64,000 nt of DNA from Serilophus lunatus (lineage: Eukaryota > Chordata > Aves > Passeriformes > Eurylaimidae). The first letter of the stretch is position 1; every line of letters begins with the position of its first letter. The position numbers and the translations under genes are program-made. The notes beneath the pieces were generated by a model. It saw only the letters and a program-made list of their open reading frames with translations, ran no database searches and had not been told where the DNA came from. Positions 38,796-52,049 of this stretch are shown piece after piece. Location of the stretch: positions 182,675 to 246,674 of the forward strand of contig VXBA01004877.1 in assembly GCA_013399895.1 (NCBI GenBank). The letters run 5' to 3'.

Positions 38796-39116
38796 TGGTT
38801 TTTTGGGGTATTTTTTTTGTTTAGTTTTTTGGGGTTTGGTGGTTTGTTTTTGTTTTGATGGTGGATTTTGTTTATCTGATGTTGTTTGGGAGTTTTGGGT
38901 GGTTTTTTGGTTGGGATTTTTGTGGCTAGAGTAGCCTGTGGTTTGGAAATATGGAGTCAGAAAAAAAACTTTAAAATTCCCCAAGGACAGCTCTGGCTAA
39001 TGAATATTACCTGTTAGTGTTCTGAAGCCACTTCCTTTGATGTTATTGAGGCAAGTCACTGGTGTGCTCGGTGTTGGTTTGCAGCAGGGTCCCATGATGG
39101 TCATTCATGGATAGAC
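38796..39116 (-). repeat. Unclassified interspersed repeat, copy 2
   Basis: The core at 38929-39116 is homologous to copy 1 at 31461-31654, with many substitutions and a small deletion (copy 1 has an extra GCAACTTGTT-like block). A longer G/T-rich stretch (38796-38928) flanks it on the same side as in copy 1; on the - strand this reads as an A/C-rich tail. Similarity stops on the right after ATAGAC in both copies, suggesting a shared 5' end or truncation point. Confidence 0.6.
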
Positions 39117-42100
39117 ATGTACAAAGATGATTTGATACCTTAAAGGTCTGTTTTGTTTGCTCAGGGGAGGACATAAAGTTGTTCCAATCTCTGCATATGC
39201 AAAAAATTTAGTGTATGTAAATAGTGCTCTCTTTACACTTGGGCAGTTAAGAGCAAGGAGAAGAGGTAGCCTCTTTCCATTTTTAAAATAGCAATGGACA
39301 TCCCAGGACTGATTTAAAAATCTCAAGGACCCTCTTATTTGACCCTTTTTGCCATCTTTTTCTGAAATAGTTTTCTCTGCATTTGTCAAAGTGAGCTTAG
39401 AAATATCTAATTATCAAAGTACAATTCTTTCAATCTCTGTAGATGAAGTTTCAAGATGACACCAAATATGGTGCAACATTTGAAAAATTCCATTTCTGGA
39501 TTAGTTAGATGGAGCCCTAGGTAATGTTGGATATATTAGACTGAAATTTTCAGGGACCTTCATGAGAGCTTGGATTTAAAATCTCATGGAATTTGTATCC
39601 TTCAAACTACCCATTTAGCTGTAGTAGCAGCAGCAGCATCTTGCATGACTTTGGTTTGAAAATCTGAGTTGACCCTTGGACAGAAAAATTCGCACATCTT
39701 AGCACACTGGAAAAGCTATTTCTGTCCCTGCTCACTGACAATGAACAAATAACAGAGCATTTCCATCATCAGCAGTTCCTTTCCTCCTCTTTTCCACCCC
39801 CAGATTCCAGGAGTGGGTTGTGACAGCTTGAAGTGATTAGATATATTTTCATATACCTATTCATTTTGAATTTTTTTTTAAAAAGAGGTGTTTTTCCATA
39901 CCATTGCTAATTTATGAATTTTTAAATGTTTTTACAGATACTTGGGTAAAACTGCTACAGTTATTTTCTTCTATTATTCACTCCAGATTAAAAATTCCTC
40001 TGCAGAGTGTGTGCATGTTCCTTTTGTTTTCTCATTAAATGATGTTTTGCAAAATCGAGATTACTGTACAAGTATTAATGGGATGCAAATCGTCACATGC
40101 ATGGACAGTCACGCCACAAACGTGTTCTCTTGGAGACTGGATTTCTCTTAATACAGCAGAGGACAATATTCACAAAATGTCTTGCTGGAGCACAGCGTAG
40201 AGGCATTTGTAAAGGCTGGAGGAAGGATCAGATACCATGTCGCTCATTGCAGCAGGGTATGCACAGCACACATATGTATGCAAAAAATCCCAATGCATAA
40301 GAACTAGTTTACTGGGATATTAATTCTCACTTCCCTGTGAAATGCAAGGGTTTATAGTAAAGTAAACTTTCTCAGGATTTTTTCCCATTTTATAGAGCTC
40401 GTTATTAGTCATTCACAAAGGAGATGTCGGGTTGCATGAGTTGCATAATGAATTGAATCGTAGTGTACGTTTCTTGAAGTATTTTTTATCCCAAGGTGCT
40501 TAAGCAGTAATTGTGTATTATTTTTAAGCAGTAAGAAAATCCAGGCAAAAATAAAGTGCATCTCGTTCTTATGAGAAAGCAGAAAAAAAAACTACTATGC
40601 CAACTCATTCTTATTAGGCTAAGCTACCCCAGTGGAGGAGACATTTCCATTTCATATGATGAGTTCATACACCATAATTGATCCAGAGTATAAGAGGATG
40701 TGGGTTGGAGATTGTTTCTGCACCCTTTGTTTCTGAATTCTCTTGACCTTCTCCAGCATAGACAGCTTTTTACAGATGTGACTATAATATTATCAGGTTT
40801 TGTAGCTAAATTAGAAGTTTATGCCTTAACTCTATCGCTTCCAAGGCTTCCTATAGATAGTGACCAACTGTGTGAAGACTTGTTGTCCTACATGTTCTTT
40901 TGGTGTCCATTTCACAGGAAACACCACAGGTCAGCAAGCAGATTAAAAGTGAGATGATAAAACTGCTTTTCTTCCAGCTGAACTGAAGATTAAGCTGGCA
41001 TATGCATAGGCAGTGAGTTTTAAAACATAGATGCTACCTGAGTAACAGTATGTTCTCAAAAATTTTCAAGGATTTATCCTTGTAGTTAACTGAGTTGAGA
41101 CATGGTCTGAGCTCTTTTCCAAACTTTCTGTACTAGTGTAGCTTCTCTATATCACCCTTTAGGTCTGATTCACAGAATACTGCCTCTCTGTAGCAATTAG
41201 TGGTTATGTACCTTTCAGGAGCCCCAAAATGCATCGGAAGGCGGAAGAGGAGGCCAGAACTGCATCCCACTGACAGCTTCAGGGAACCCTACTACTTATC
41301 ATGTCTAAGACAGCCATTCTTTAAATGAAAAAAAACTAAAAGATCTTTCTTGTATTTTTGTGCTGAGGAAAAAATAGTATGTAGAGCAAGCCTGCTTTAT
41401 TTTCTTTTTATCAAGCATTCATTTTGAAGTCTAGTCATCTCATTAGTGAGAACCCATCTGTTCCCATATCTTGCAAGGTAATCTGATTTGTATGTGTTAT
41501 GTGGATGCATGCATGCACAAAGGTTTTTAGTTCTAGTCAGTGTTAGACTCCCATTAGTCTTCAGGCAAGAGAAGAAAAATTAATGTTTCAGGAAGAGAAG
41601 TTGCATGCACTCAGAAACTTGTCTGGAACAGTCTAACTCCTCTTCCTCAAATAACAGCCACCTATGAATAATGAAAAATTTGCTCATTTAAGCAATAGTG
41701 GTAGTGGGTTTTATTGATTGTACTTGATGTGAAGCAAAGCAAGATTTGTTTGTCATGTGCATATGTATCACAGAGTTTTTCATCCTATTGTCGAGTTATG
41801 CCCTGCTTAGTATGGAGGGAAACCCTAGGAAATATTTGTTCTGTTGTCCTGAGTCTTGCAGTATTTCCATCCAGATAAGCTGGGACAAGCAGGACCTGTT
41901 GTGGCAGGGTCCATTTTATCGCAATAGAAAGATCCTTCTGAGATCTGAGGGAGAAAGTGTTCATTTCTTATTCCTTGCACTCCTGTCTGGGAAATGAAAA
42001 GAATGATACAGCAATAGGACTTCTGCTGACTTCTGTTTTATTGCTTAGACATTTCAGAGTTGATGTGAGGTATGATTTGAGAATTCCCAAGAGCAAGACT

Positions 42101-45100
42101 GCAGCTTTTTCTCCTTTACCTGCATTTCTCAAAGTGCCACAGACTTTTATTACAGCCCTATCAGAAATCTCAAGAGTGCCATTCACTCAGAACAGATTGA
42201 TGGTGTTTTCAATCCTGTGGTCTTAAGAATGTATAACTGGTCTCATTGTGGTGCATGTATAAAAAGCTGATTATGCTATTGAGATGTAAATGAATCCATT
42301 TAGTGACAAACCTTTAATGCTGATAAACAGCCTACTCCCATTTCTCACAGATGTGTTATCTTTTTTTTTTATTAAAACCTCTTTGATCTATATCGTACAT
42401 TAAGCTTTGAATTTCTAAGGTCAGGTCAAGGATATGTTCATTGATATTACTATGCCCAGAAGAGAAAGGGGAAAAAAGTATGACATACATGGGAACTCTT
42501 TCTATAAAAAATGTAGATCTCTTCTGTGTCTTCTTTGTGTCTGAAATGAAAACGATGGCTGTCAGTCCTGTTCTAGCTGCGACATGTTCATGTCACGTAA
42601 TTGTGTTTCCAGCAGCGCTGCAGTGAGTTACAGTCAACTTTCTTGAAAAGATTTTATCTGCAGTTGCATGTGCTGGAAGCTATATTTATTTTTTTCAAAC
42701 AGAAGCTTAAAAATTATGTACACTGAGGGATGTATTTTAAATGTAGTAGACATGGATCCATCATAGCAAAAATAGCTAAGAATTAGACAGTGTCTGAGAC
42801 TTTGTTCAGCAGTGATAAGTAGCTTTGAATGCTTCAGGTCTGGAGCACTTTGAGCCCTAAATCCAGGGGGCTCGATTTTCTGAGTGCTGAATCACCTTGT
42901 CAGAAAACAGGGCCTTTGCTACTCTTTGCCACCCAGGTAGATCCTCAGAAATTAACTTTTGAAAACCAAGATTAATGCACTTGGTAGATTTGGTAGATTT
43001 TTCTGCTCTGGAGAGATGACAGTCTCTTTGAAACACATTGGGTTTCAGTACAATTTTTTTTCATCTAGGAAAAATGTAACAGTGCCAGTATTACATATAA
43101 TGAAGTCATTACATCTGGAGGTGAAATAACACTATTGTACCAAATTGAAATCATTGTGCTGAGAGACCACTTTCAAGGAAAATGCATGAGTCTATCTGTA
43201 TCTCGTTTCATCTTGACTAGGGGGTAGTACAGCTTCCACAGATGGGACAGATAGGAAAATCCCAAGTAACTGTAGGACCACTGTATTATAAGAAAGAAAG
43301 TTTACAAGAACAGGAACAGAAAGAGAAGGGGATGTTATGTGTCTGATGTAAGCGGATGCTGACTGAATGTAACAATACAAAGAAATTAGTTTTCCATTAA
43401 ATTTTAGGGGTTTTTTGGTCTTTCCTTCCTGCCTTCTACTTTTAAAGTTATCCTGTTTCACTGTGTGGGTTGGTCAGTTGACCTTGAGATAATGTATTTC
43501 AGGCAAACTTGTTTAGCTTTTGTGTTGAATGTAAATTGGTTTGAGTAGAAAAGGGTGTGGCTAAAAAAGGAAAGAAATGATGGATTATTGTAATGGTAGG
43601 AGCAGAAATCAGGTTCATCGGTGCTACTCAAAAGAACAGAGAGGAGCAGGTGTGACAGCGGCACAGCTGGATCAGTAACTAGTGCAAATGTGGCTAACAT
43701 GGCAAAGGGGAAGAGCTATTTTGTGTGAAAATGTGTTGAGTCTTTCTAATGTTGAATGCTTTTAGGCTCATGCTGATTTATTAAATGATCCAGATTTGCC
43801 AGCTTGAGCTCACAACTTCAATTGCACTAATGAAATTTAATTTTTCAGTATATGACTTCTAATTGGCAGGTTTATAGCCTGCCTGGAATTGGCACTCGAG
43901 GCAGGAGCCAGATGTTGCTGAAGCAGGTGTCACAAAAAATTCTTTAAATTAAATCTTGATGGTTGGGGGCCTGCTTCTAGTCCAGTTTTCACTAAATTGA
44001 GGCACATTTATGAGAGGTCCAATGAAGGTTACAGTTGCTTAAATGTTCTTGTAATAAGTCCTAACATTTCTGCCTTTTTGGAAGTCTTTAATGCTCGTTA
44101 TGAAATATTTAAGTTATTAATCAGTGGAGCTTTTGTCTTTTTTTCTTACAGCTTTTAGTGAGACATACCTCAACACTATCTAACCCAGTTGTTCCAGAGT
44201 AACTCAGGATCAGGACAGTATTTTATGAAATATTAGTGCCAAGAGAGATGACGCCAGGGGGATGAGTTGTAGGTACAAAGCTGGTTAGAGTAATTTAAAA
44301 AAAACTTAGCAGTCCCTGGAGAGTATTGGTGTTGTCATTGTAAATGGTTGAGACTAGAGTTGTACATGTTACACACTGATGTCAGTGCATGTCAGCTGGT
44401 TCCTCTGCTGCATAAGGCTCTATTTCTTGTCACGTATGGAATGATTGCAGAGTCACCATCCCAATCAACAGGTCCTTTTGGGACCCATGTCAGTGCCTCT
44501 TTGAAGTGACCAACAATGTTTCTTCAAAGTCAGTGTTTTTGTGGTGGATATCTATATTGTTTGAAGGTTTTTATTTCTTTCCCAGTTTTTTGTGGGTTTT
44601 TGTTTTTTTTTAATATGTGTGTGTGTGAAACTTTCCACTCTCATTCAGTTTGTTTTTTTAGGATGGATAAATCAAGTTCCCATAAGTGGAACTATATCAA
44701 GATAAAGTAATATAATAAGATTCATTGTTATTACTACTATGACATTATGGAAAGCATTTTTTATCATTACATTTTACATCAGTATTGAAGTAGAGATCTG
44801 TATTGTTACTGTGATCTTGCAGGTGACAGCTAACACCTAGGCAATAGCTTCTTAGCATAGCCAGTACAACTGAAGTCTTAAAGAATTACATTGTGCCTAG
44901 ACTTTATGGTGATGCATGCTGGAAAGAGGACACAGGTGCTTTTCCCTGCTCTTGGAAGTCTGGTTCTATTACAGTATTGGCACAGTGATACTGGTACTAG
45001 GAAAAAAAAAAATTATTGTGGACCTCCCTCCCTTTTATTGACTCTTATAAGTCAGCACAGTGGGAGTGCACAGGGCCCTGTCTGCAAAGACTTTGTCTGT

Positions 45101-48100
45101 GGAAGTGCCTTGACTCTGTTCCAGGCAGATTTTGTTGTGCTCTGCTACACTTTGAACAGGTCTGAAATGCACGACTGAGTCAGGGATGTAGAAGAAAACT
45201 AATGTATATACTAGATGTGATGTCAAGCACAGAAAATATGTCTTTGGTAACTAGAGTTAGAAAGAGATCTCAGTACACAGAGTCAGTTGGGGAGTCAAGG
45301 GCCTCCGAGAATGGAGATTTTGTGCAAAAGATTATGGGTATGTGTTGGATGCTGAGCTCTGAATACTGTATCTAAGGAAAATCTGAAATAGCAACTGAGG
45401 GATGAACATAACACTGTATTAGATAGGCATATTAGTTGACTGAACTTCTGTCTTCATTAAATTTGTAGTTCATTATTTACACTTCTGATGGGGAAGCCTG
45501 GATGTATGCAGCGTATTTTTTATAAGTGTTTTTGTGTGTTAACTTCTTGTCAAATAATTATTGCTATTTTTAAATATATTTTAAAGTAGTGGTTCATGTC
45601 TTTTTCAGGCTTGTTCAAATGAGTCAGCTCAGATAGTTTAGAAATGCTCCAAAATTGTTTTAATTGTCCAATTATGAGAAATTAAAAATTAGCCATCAAC
45701 TGAGTTGTTTAAATTTTTAGAGAATACAAACACAGAAAGCCTGAGCAGGATCTGAGCAGTAATTTATTTGGAATTCTGTGTAACTTCCATGCATTTTAAT
45801 GAACTGATGCCTCTTTTTTTTCGGTATGAGAGTCTGAGCAAATCAAAGACCAAATGTGTATCTAATGATTTTGCAGCACGCAGCAATAAAATGAGATTCA
45901 AGCTACATCCCAAGATTCTGGAAAGATTTGATCTGGAATTCTGGAAAAATACTATGAATACTTTAAAACCAAGTTGGCTGAACATTGTAGCATATGAGCT
46001 ACCTTTTAAAACAGAGATATATGAAATGTTCCTTGGGGTATGTTTTGTGCTGTCACTTATATTGCAGAAGGAGAACAAATGTCATAAAAACTGCTGGGGT
46101 TTATTTTACAGGCTTGGAAAAAGAGAGGCATACAAAATTTCAGTTGTTACAGTCCTGAAAAACTTACTGTTTTTCTGGTTTAGGATTTGATTTATTGTTT
46201 GTCTGTGACGGGTTATCTGAATTATGAGGAAGACAACCCCATTTAATGGTACAAAATACCCGTTTCTCAATTTGTATTTGCATGTAAAGTTCTTCCTTTG
46301 TCTCAATGGAAATTGAAGTCTGCTTACTCTTACATTTCTGGATGTGTCTTACATCTGAAGGAAAACCAGATGTGTTTTTTTTCCTGTTTATCTATGGCCT
46401 GCTGATATGAAGTCAAGGAATAACCTGCAATACATTGAGTTGTTTTCTTCCACTAATCTCCTGAAGAATCTTAGTTGCAATTAACCAATGTAAGCTTTAC
46501 AACAATTTTTATAGTACCTTGATTTTAAACAGACTGTTTTAAACAGATTGTTAAACTTAAAAAATAATTTGGACAGTCTGGGGATTTGTAATATGCAGGG
46601 TATGTTTTAATGGCACAGAGAGGATATATATAAAATTATCTCAGGTTTTACCTATCAGAGTGGTAGCTTTCTCTGCCGTTTCCAAATTAAAAGAAAAACC
46701 TTTTCTGAGTAAAGATACACTCTTTTACTAAAAGTGTAGGATAGGAAGTGACAAGAACTGTGGGAGTATCGGCATGCAGAAGGGTAAGAAAGCAACCACC
46801 ATATGGGGCAGTTGTTTTCTGCAGTAAAAATACCCTTCTACTTTTTGTCTTGTGGATGTTCACTGATGTTGTTGTATTTACCAGTTACTCTTTCACAACC
46901 CATAGAAACAACTCCAAGATTAGTGGTTTTCATTAGCTTATTCTGCTTCATTGGCATATCATAAAGAACTTCACTCCATGTGGTGCTACCTTAGATGTTC
47001 AACAGCACAAACGCAAGTCTTATACGTGTTTTGTTTGCATTAAGATATGAGGTTGTTTTAACTCCATGATTTTTGAATATAATATTCTATGTTGGCATTA
47101 GGTTTTATTTTTTTGCTTTAGATCTTTTGTCTTTGCATATTTCATCCTTTTGAGCTCATATTTTAAATTTTGTTCCACACTTAATAAGGCAAAGTTCGTT
47201 GGGATGAAGTTTCAGTCTGTTTTTTTAGTACTGTAAACCAGCTGTTTTCATATTGTCTATCTATGCCTGTCCTTCCTAATTATTTGGGTACATGAGTTGA
47301 TTTCAACCCACTATAACAAAGGGAAGTATGCAGTTATGAAAAATGTAGAGGAAAAAGGTTTCTGAATGCAGTGGATTTCTTCCTTGTTTTGAGGAACATC
47401 TTTCCAGTAATTTGATACTTAATTAGGCACCAACAGATCCCTGTGGGATCTTGAGGATTTTGATGGAGACTCAAACACTCAAGAAGACAATTCTGATTGT
47501 GCTGGTCACTGGAAAACAAAATAATATATTCCACAATGCTTATTTTTCTTATGTTATTCTTTATTTTGGGCTTCAGGTGAAAGCTTAATGTGATTGCCAT
47601 CACAGACCAAAAATCACCACTGGTATTCATGATGTAAACATTGCAATTGACTCCCAGATAGATACAAAGCTCTCATGAAGGTTGGTTCTCTTGTCCTGGT
47701 GGAATTCCTTGCATTTACCATGACACTGCCTAGGAGCTCAATTTCATAAGCCTCCAGGTCCAATGGACATAATTTCCAGAAAAGAAAAGAAGGTGAATAG
47801 GAACTTGAGACACAAATATGACTACAAGTTCTTTGTGTGGGAAGAGAGGGAGTTAGGAGATAGCCTAAAGTAGTGGCTGTCAAGACAGTTAAGGTCAGCA
47901 CAGTGAAGATTGATAGGGAATATCAAAGTTACTAAATGCTGACGCAGGATAGTATTCTCCCACTAGCATATCAATATAGAGACATTTGTGGGTAATTAAT
48001 GTCAAAGCCAGGCACAGATGTTTGTGTTTGAAGGAGATATTGATCTGTTGGCACAATACCAGCATATAATGACTTTATTTCCCTTATAACAATTGATTGG

Positions 48101-48844
48101 GGCACTCTCAATTATTTTATCTGGTGGATGTTGGTGCAATGGAGTTACACTATTGAGTTGCTTGATATAACATTGATCACTTCAGCTGGTTTGTACTTTC
48201 TCTATCGTTACAGCCAACTACGGAGTGCCACCTATAAAATATGCAATTTTTATTTTGCGAAGATTAAAGTAATAGTTCTAGGAAAACGTATCTGAACACT
48301 TCATGGCAGGGAATACTTGAGCCTCTGGAACTCCATGCTTTTTAATTCTATGTTTTTGGAGTGGAACAAAAGATGAAATTTCACCCTTGTGTTTGGTGCA
48401 ATGCAGAGGAAAATGTGGCTTCCCCTGGGAAAAGCAAAGTCCAGCCTAACTTGCATCCATAGAAAATTTTTGATGTAGGGTCACAGGAATGCAACACCCT
48501 TGTTAATCCAAACTGCCAAAATGATTGATAACTGTTGGAAATAAAGCAATAAGCCTGAGCAGCACTGGATTAAGTCTGGAAGAACTGACCTGTTGGCCAC
48601 TCATCCTTGATGGTGAAATAGGAGTTGAACCCTATTTAGGTTTTAAAGATCTGCCCTCCTGAGGTCCAGTCCCTCAGAAGATGGCTCAACTTTTAGGGAG
48701 ATGTGAAGTATAACCATGCTTTTTCTATGAGAAGTATAGCTTCTGGAAATGAGATGTATGAAGTAGGTCTCCCACTTAAATGTTTATGATAGATCCTGAT
48801 ATACACAGATTTTGGGGTGTTTTATTCTGCAATAATTTGGTTTT

Positions 48845-48849
48845 GTTTT
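48845..48849. repeat. Left target-site duplication of the LTR
   Basis: GTTTT directly before the TG that opens the LTR on the + strand. It is repeated at 50247-50251. Confidence 0.6.
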
Positions 48850-48937
48850 TGTGGTGGTTTAATCCACCTTTAGCGTTCGGGGGGCAGGTTCAGTAAAGGT
48901 GACGGAAAAATGAATAGAGCTTGCAACAAGTGAACAA

Positions 48938-48943
48938 TTTATT
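48938..48943 (-). promoter_or_regulatory. LTR polyadenylation signal (AATAAA)
   Basis: TTTATT on the + strand reads AATAAA on the - strand, placed near the end of the reverse LTR as expected for the R region. Confidence 0.55.
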
Positions 48944-49232
48944 ACAAAGGGTTTAAATTAGGGAAGTAGGGATAACCCACAGGAGACCCCAGAATGACAC
49001 CGAGGGACACCGACACGCAAGGGAAAAAAACGCAAAAAAGAAAAAAAAAACAAAAAACCAAAATAAAATAAAAAAACCAAAACAAAAAAAAAGGGAACTG
49101 TTCCTTTCAGCTAAATGACTAGCTGCTGAAAAAAAGCAGTGGGGAAGGGTAGGAAAAGCTGTCTCTTTTCTCTTCCCTCTCTCCTGGAAGCACTTTGGCC
49201 CCTTCAAGCTCTCTGAAAAACACAAACAGAAG

Positions 49233-49720
49233 NNNNNNNNNNNNNNNNNNNNNNNNNNNNNNNNNNNNNNNNNNNNNNNNNNNNNNNNNNNNNNNNNNNN
49301 NNNNNNNNNNNNNNNNNNNNNNNNNNNNNNNNNNNNNNNNNNNNNNNNNNNNNNNNNNNNNNNNNNNNNNNNNNNNNNNNNNNNNNNNNNNNNNNNNNNN
49401 NNNNNNNNNNNNNNNNNNNNNNNNNNNNNNNNNNNNNNNNNNNNNNNNNNNNNNNNNNNNNNNNNNNNNNNNNNNNNNNNNNNNNNNNNNNNNNNNNNNN
49501 NNNNNNNNNNNNNNNNNNNNNNNNNNNNNNNNNNNNNNNNNNNNNNNNNNNNNNNNNNNNNNNNNNNNNNNNNNNNNNNNNNNNNNNNNNNNNNNNNNNN
49601 NNNNNNNNNNNNNNNNNNNNNNNNNNNNNNNNNNNNNNNNNNNNNNNNNNNNNNNNNNNNNNNNNNNNNNNNNNNNNNNNNNNNNNNNNNNNNNNNNNNN
49701 NNNNNNNNNNNNNNNNNNNN
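49233..49720. other. Assembly gap (488 N)
   Basis: This is unresolved sequence inside the LTR, adjoining its CpG-rich part. The true length and content are unknown. Long open frames crossing it are artefacts of undefined codons. Confidence 1.
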
Positions 49721-50246
49721 CAAGGAACCACATGCGGTACAAGACAGCGGATGGTGATCGGCCCCCGTGCTCCTGGGAGCCCTGGGCGAAGAGTTGCCGC
49801 CTGGCCCCGTCCCGTCCCCACTCCGTCTCGAGGCGGCCCCAGGGAAACGAGAAGCCGTTGCCGCCCGGCCCCAGCCTCGGCGGGAACCGGGACTGGCGCA
49901 GGCCCCGCTCTGTTCCCGCCCCTGCTCAGCCCAGGACTCAGTGGGGCATAGGGAGAGCAGCCCCCTCCTCCCCCTCCCCAAGTCCAGGGAGAGCAGCTGG
50001 AACAAGGGCCCCCCTCCCACTCCCCCCGCAGCCCACCACCCCGGTCCCGGCCAGGGGGTGGCGGGGCAGCGGCCCCAGGAACAGCGAGCAGAAGCGAGGG
50101 ATATCCCTGGTCTCAGCTTCCCGGTGCAGTTTTAAGGGAAACGGAATTTTAGCTCAGGTAAGTGGGGTTTCTTACATCCTTTTTCCCCAAAAAGTCTAAG
50201 GAACAACCCCAAGCCCCCTTTGACCACCCCCCGCGATTCCAGTACA

Positions 50247-50251
50247 GTTTT
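50247..50251. repeat. Right target-site duplication of the LTR
   Basis: GTTTT directly after the terminal CA of the LTR, matching 48845-48849. Confidence 0.6.
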
Positions 50252-50509
50252 GTGGGGGGTTTTTTGTTTTATTATATAGAAGGTATACTTTTGGAAGGCT
50301 TTGAGGCCAAATTAACCTGTGATAAATAAGGTCATCACACAGCCTTATTTTATGGCTACATATTGATGAATTACTGTCATCAGCTTTTGTACTGTTACCT
50401 CTTTCTCAGAAACAGGCCAGGTCACTTAGACACAGTGGTCAGAGACATCTCACATCCTTTCTTCTGTCACTGAGTCCATTGGGCTTTTCTAATGCTCCTC
50501 TCTCCTACA

Positions 50510-50592
50510 TTGTTGAAAAAACCAAATGACACCCAAAGAGAAAAGCAAACAAAAAAACAGTCAACACAACCCCCCCCCCACCCAGCAAAACT
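50510..50592. repeat. A/C-rich tract with a C run
   Basis: AAAC/CAAC-rich sequence that ends in a run of about ten C near 50570-50579. It resembles a decayed retroposon tail but has no recognised body. Confidence 0.55.
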
Positions 50593-51971
50593 GACATGAA
50601 TAGTCTTAAGCAGATGGTAATTAGGTAATTACAAGCAATTAAAAAGATTTGTTTTGCATGCTTTTATTCTGTGGAAACAACTTGCCTATTTTTCCTCCCT
50701 TCAAATATTTTAACTGTAGTATGGTGTTGTTCATCACTAACTGTTTCACAACAAAAGTTTCACACAATATCTGAGTTATGTGGACCAATAGAAATGGTGC
50801 AGTGATTTTTGCTCAGGGAGATCTGCTTTGCTTCCGCCTCTCACCTCGAAATGATCTAAAAAGTCTTTATTTGAGGAAAGAAAAATTAGTTCAATATTCT
50901 TTTATATATATATAAAATGAAAAAAAATCATGTAAAACTAAAAAGTTGATTACCTATTCTACTGAGATCAAAGCCTGGGGTATTCTCAGAAGTTATTCTT
51001 TAACCTTCTTTCATGTGTTAACTAAGATACGACTTACTGAGTCTATATATAATTTCATCCTTTTTCTGCAGACCAGATCATGGAAATTCCCGTGCACCAA
51101 TTTTAGTGAATCTTTCTCTTTCATATGAATAATGAATCCAAATAACCTTTGTTGCTACCAATTAGTCCCACACATTTAAGAAAGTCCTTCAGAAGTACTA
51201 TAATAGATGTATGGCTCAAAATATCTGACTCTTGTCTGTGCAAGGGTTCTTCACCTTCTTTAGATTTTACAAGATACTTAATCAAAACTGAATATGAAGA
51301 GAGGGGAAAAGCCAGTACATAAAGGAATGTATTAATGCTCTTCTTCAAACACTGTTACAAAAGACTTCTTGACACTTACCTATTTCAAGTTTTTATGTGA
51401 ATAGTTTCTTTGGCTTTAGATACTTGCTCTTCAAATTAATTCAAAGATATGCCTGTGGAAATGTTTGCAAGATATATTCTGTCTTGAGATAGATTAATGC
51501 TAGTGGAACTGAAGAAGTATTTCTCACCATCTATTTGCCTTACTTTATCATTAAAATGGTTTGTTTTCATGTTTCAGGTCCCTGACCACAAGTGATCACA
51601 CATGCCATGTGGTGTTTCTTTATGTTAAAAGTGTCGAGCAATGCTCTACATTTTCCTGTGACTAATTCTGTTGTGCCTGCGAGTCGAACCCTATAATTTT
51701 TTTATTTTTCAGTCGCTTAGGCAGGAGTGCTTGAGTCACAAGAATGGCTCGTATCCAGTAAATATACAAGTAACTATTTTCTAAAGTGGAGGAAGAAAGT
51801 TTAAAAAGAAAAAGCAACCAAACACCCTTACCGCCTCCCTCTAACTGCTTCCCTTTTCCACCCCCGTTGAATTCACACCACAAAATTTGTGCTGAGGACT
51901 CTCTGGGTTTCTTTTTGTTTCTGTTTAATCTTGTGGTTTTTAGTAGTGACTGAGCCCAAGTATTCACTTAC

Positions 51972-52025
51972 GAGTTGAACTCAATGATTCTTGTGGGTCC
52001 CTTGCAACTCAGAATAATCCGTGAA
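51972..52025 (+). mobile_element. CR1 LINE terminal fragment
   Basis: GTTGAACTCAATGATTCTTG then GGGTCCCTTGCAACTCAGAA, ending AATCCGTGA, matches the last about 50 bases of a CR1 subfamily. It sits about 25 bases left of another CR1 in the same orientation. Confidence 0.75.
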
Positions 52026-52049
52026 GTCCATGAGAATACTTTCACATGA

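Larger units (their letters stand above)
48850..50246 (-). mobile_element. ERVL-like long terminal repeat, reverse, interrupted by an assembly gap
   Basis: The element reads TGTGGTGGTTTAAT at the left and ends CCAGTACA at the right, giving TGT...ACA ends, and is flanked by GTTTT on both sides (48845-48849 and 50247-50251). On the - strand the 3' end reads TTAAACCACCACA, close to the terminus of avian ERVL-type LTRs. An AATAAA signal (48943 to 48938) sits about 90 bases before it, as expected for R/U5. The 5-bp duplication also fits ERVL. The right part (49721-50130, toward the - strand 5' end) is strongly GC- and CpG-rich. An A-rich tract lies at 49023-49093. Whether it is a solo LTR or hides internal sequence in the gap is unknown. 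Confidence 0.75.

Noticed and set aside
45764..46190. Overlapping open frames of 140 (+) and 104 (-) codons
   Set aside because: No recognisable domain, no splice or promoter context, and lengths compatible with chance in a 64 kb window.
48953..50199. Open frames of 205 to 355 codons on both strands
   Set aside because: They run through 488 undefined bases and LTR sequence, so they are not evidence of a protein.
49721..50200. CpG-rich stretch followed by a splice-donor-like GTAAGT, read as an alternative ELMO1 first exon
   Set aside because: It lies between the two ends of an LTR with matching target duplications, so a retroviral origin explains it better. Transcript data could reopen the question.
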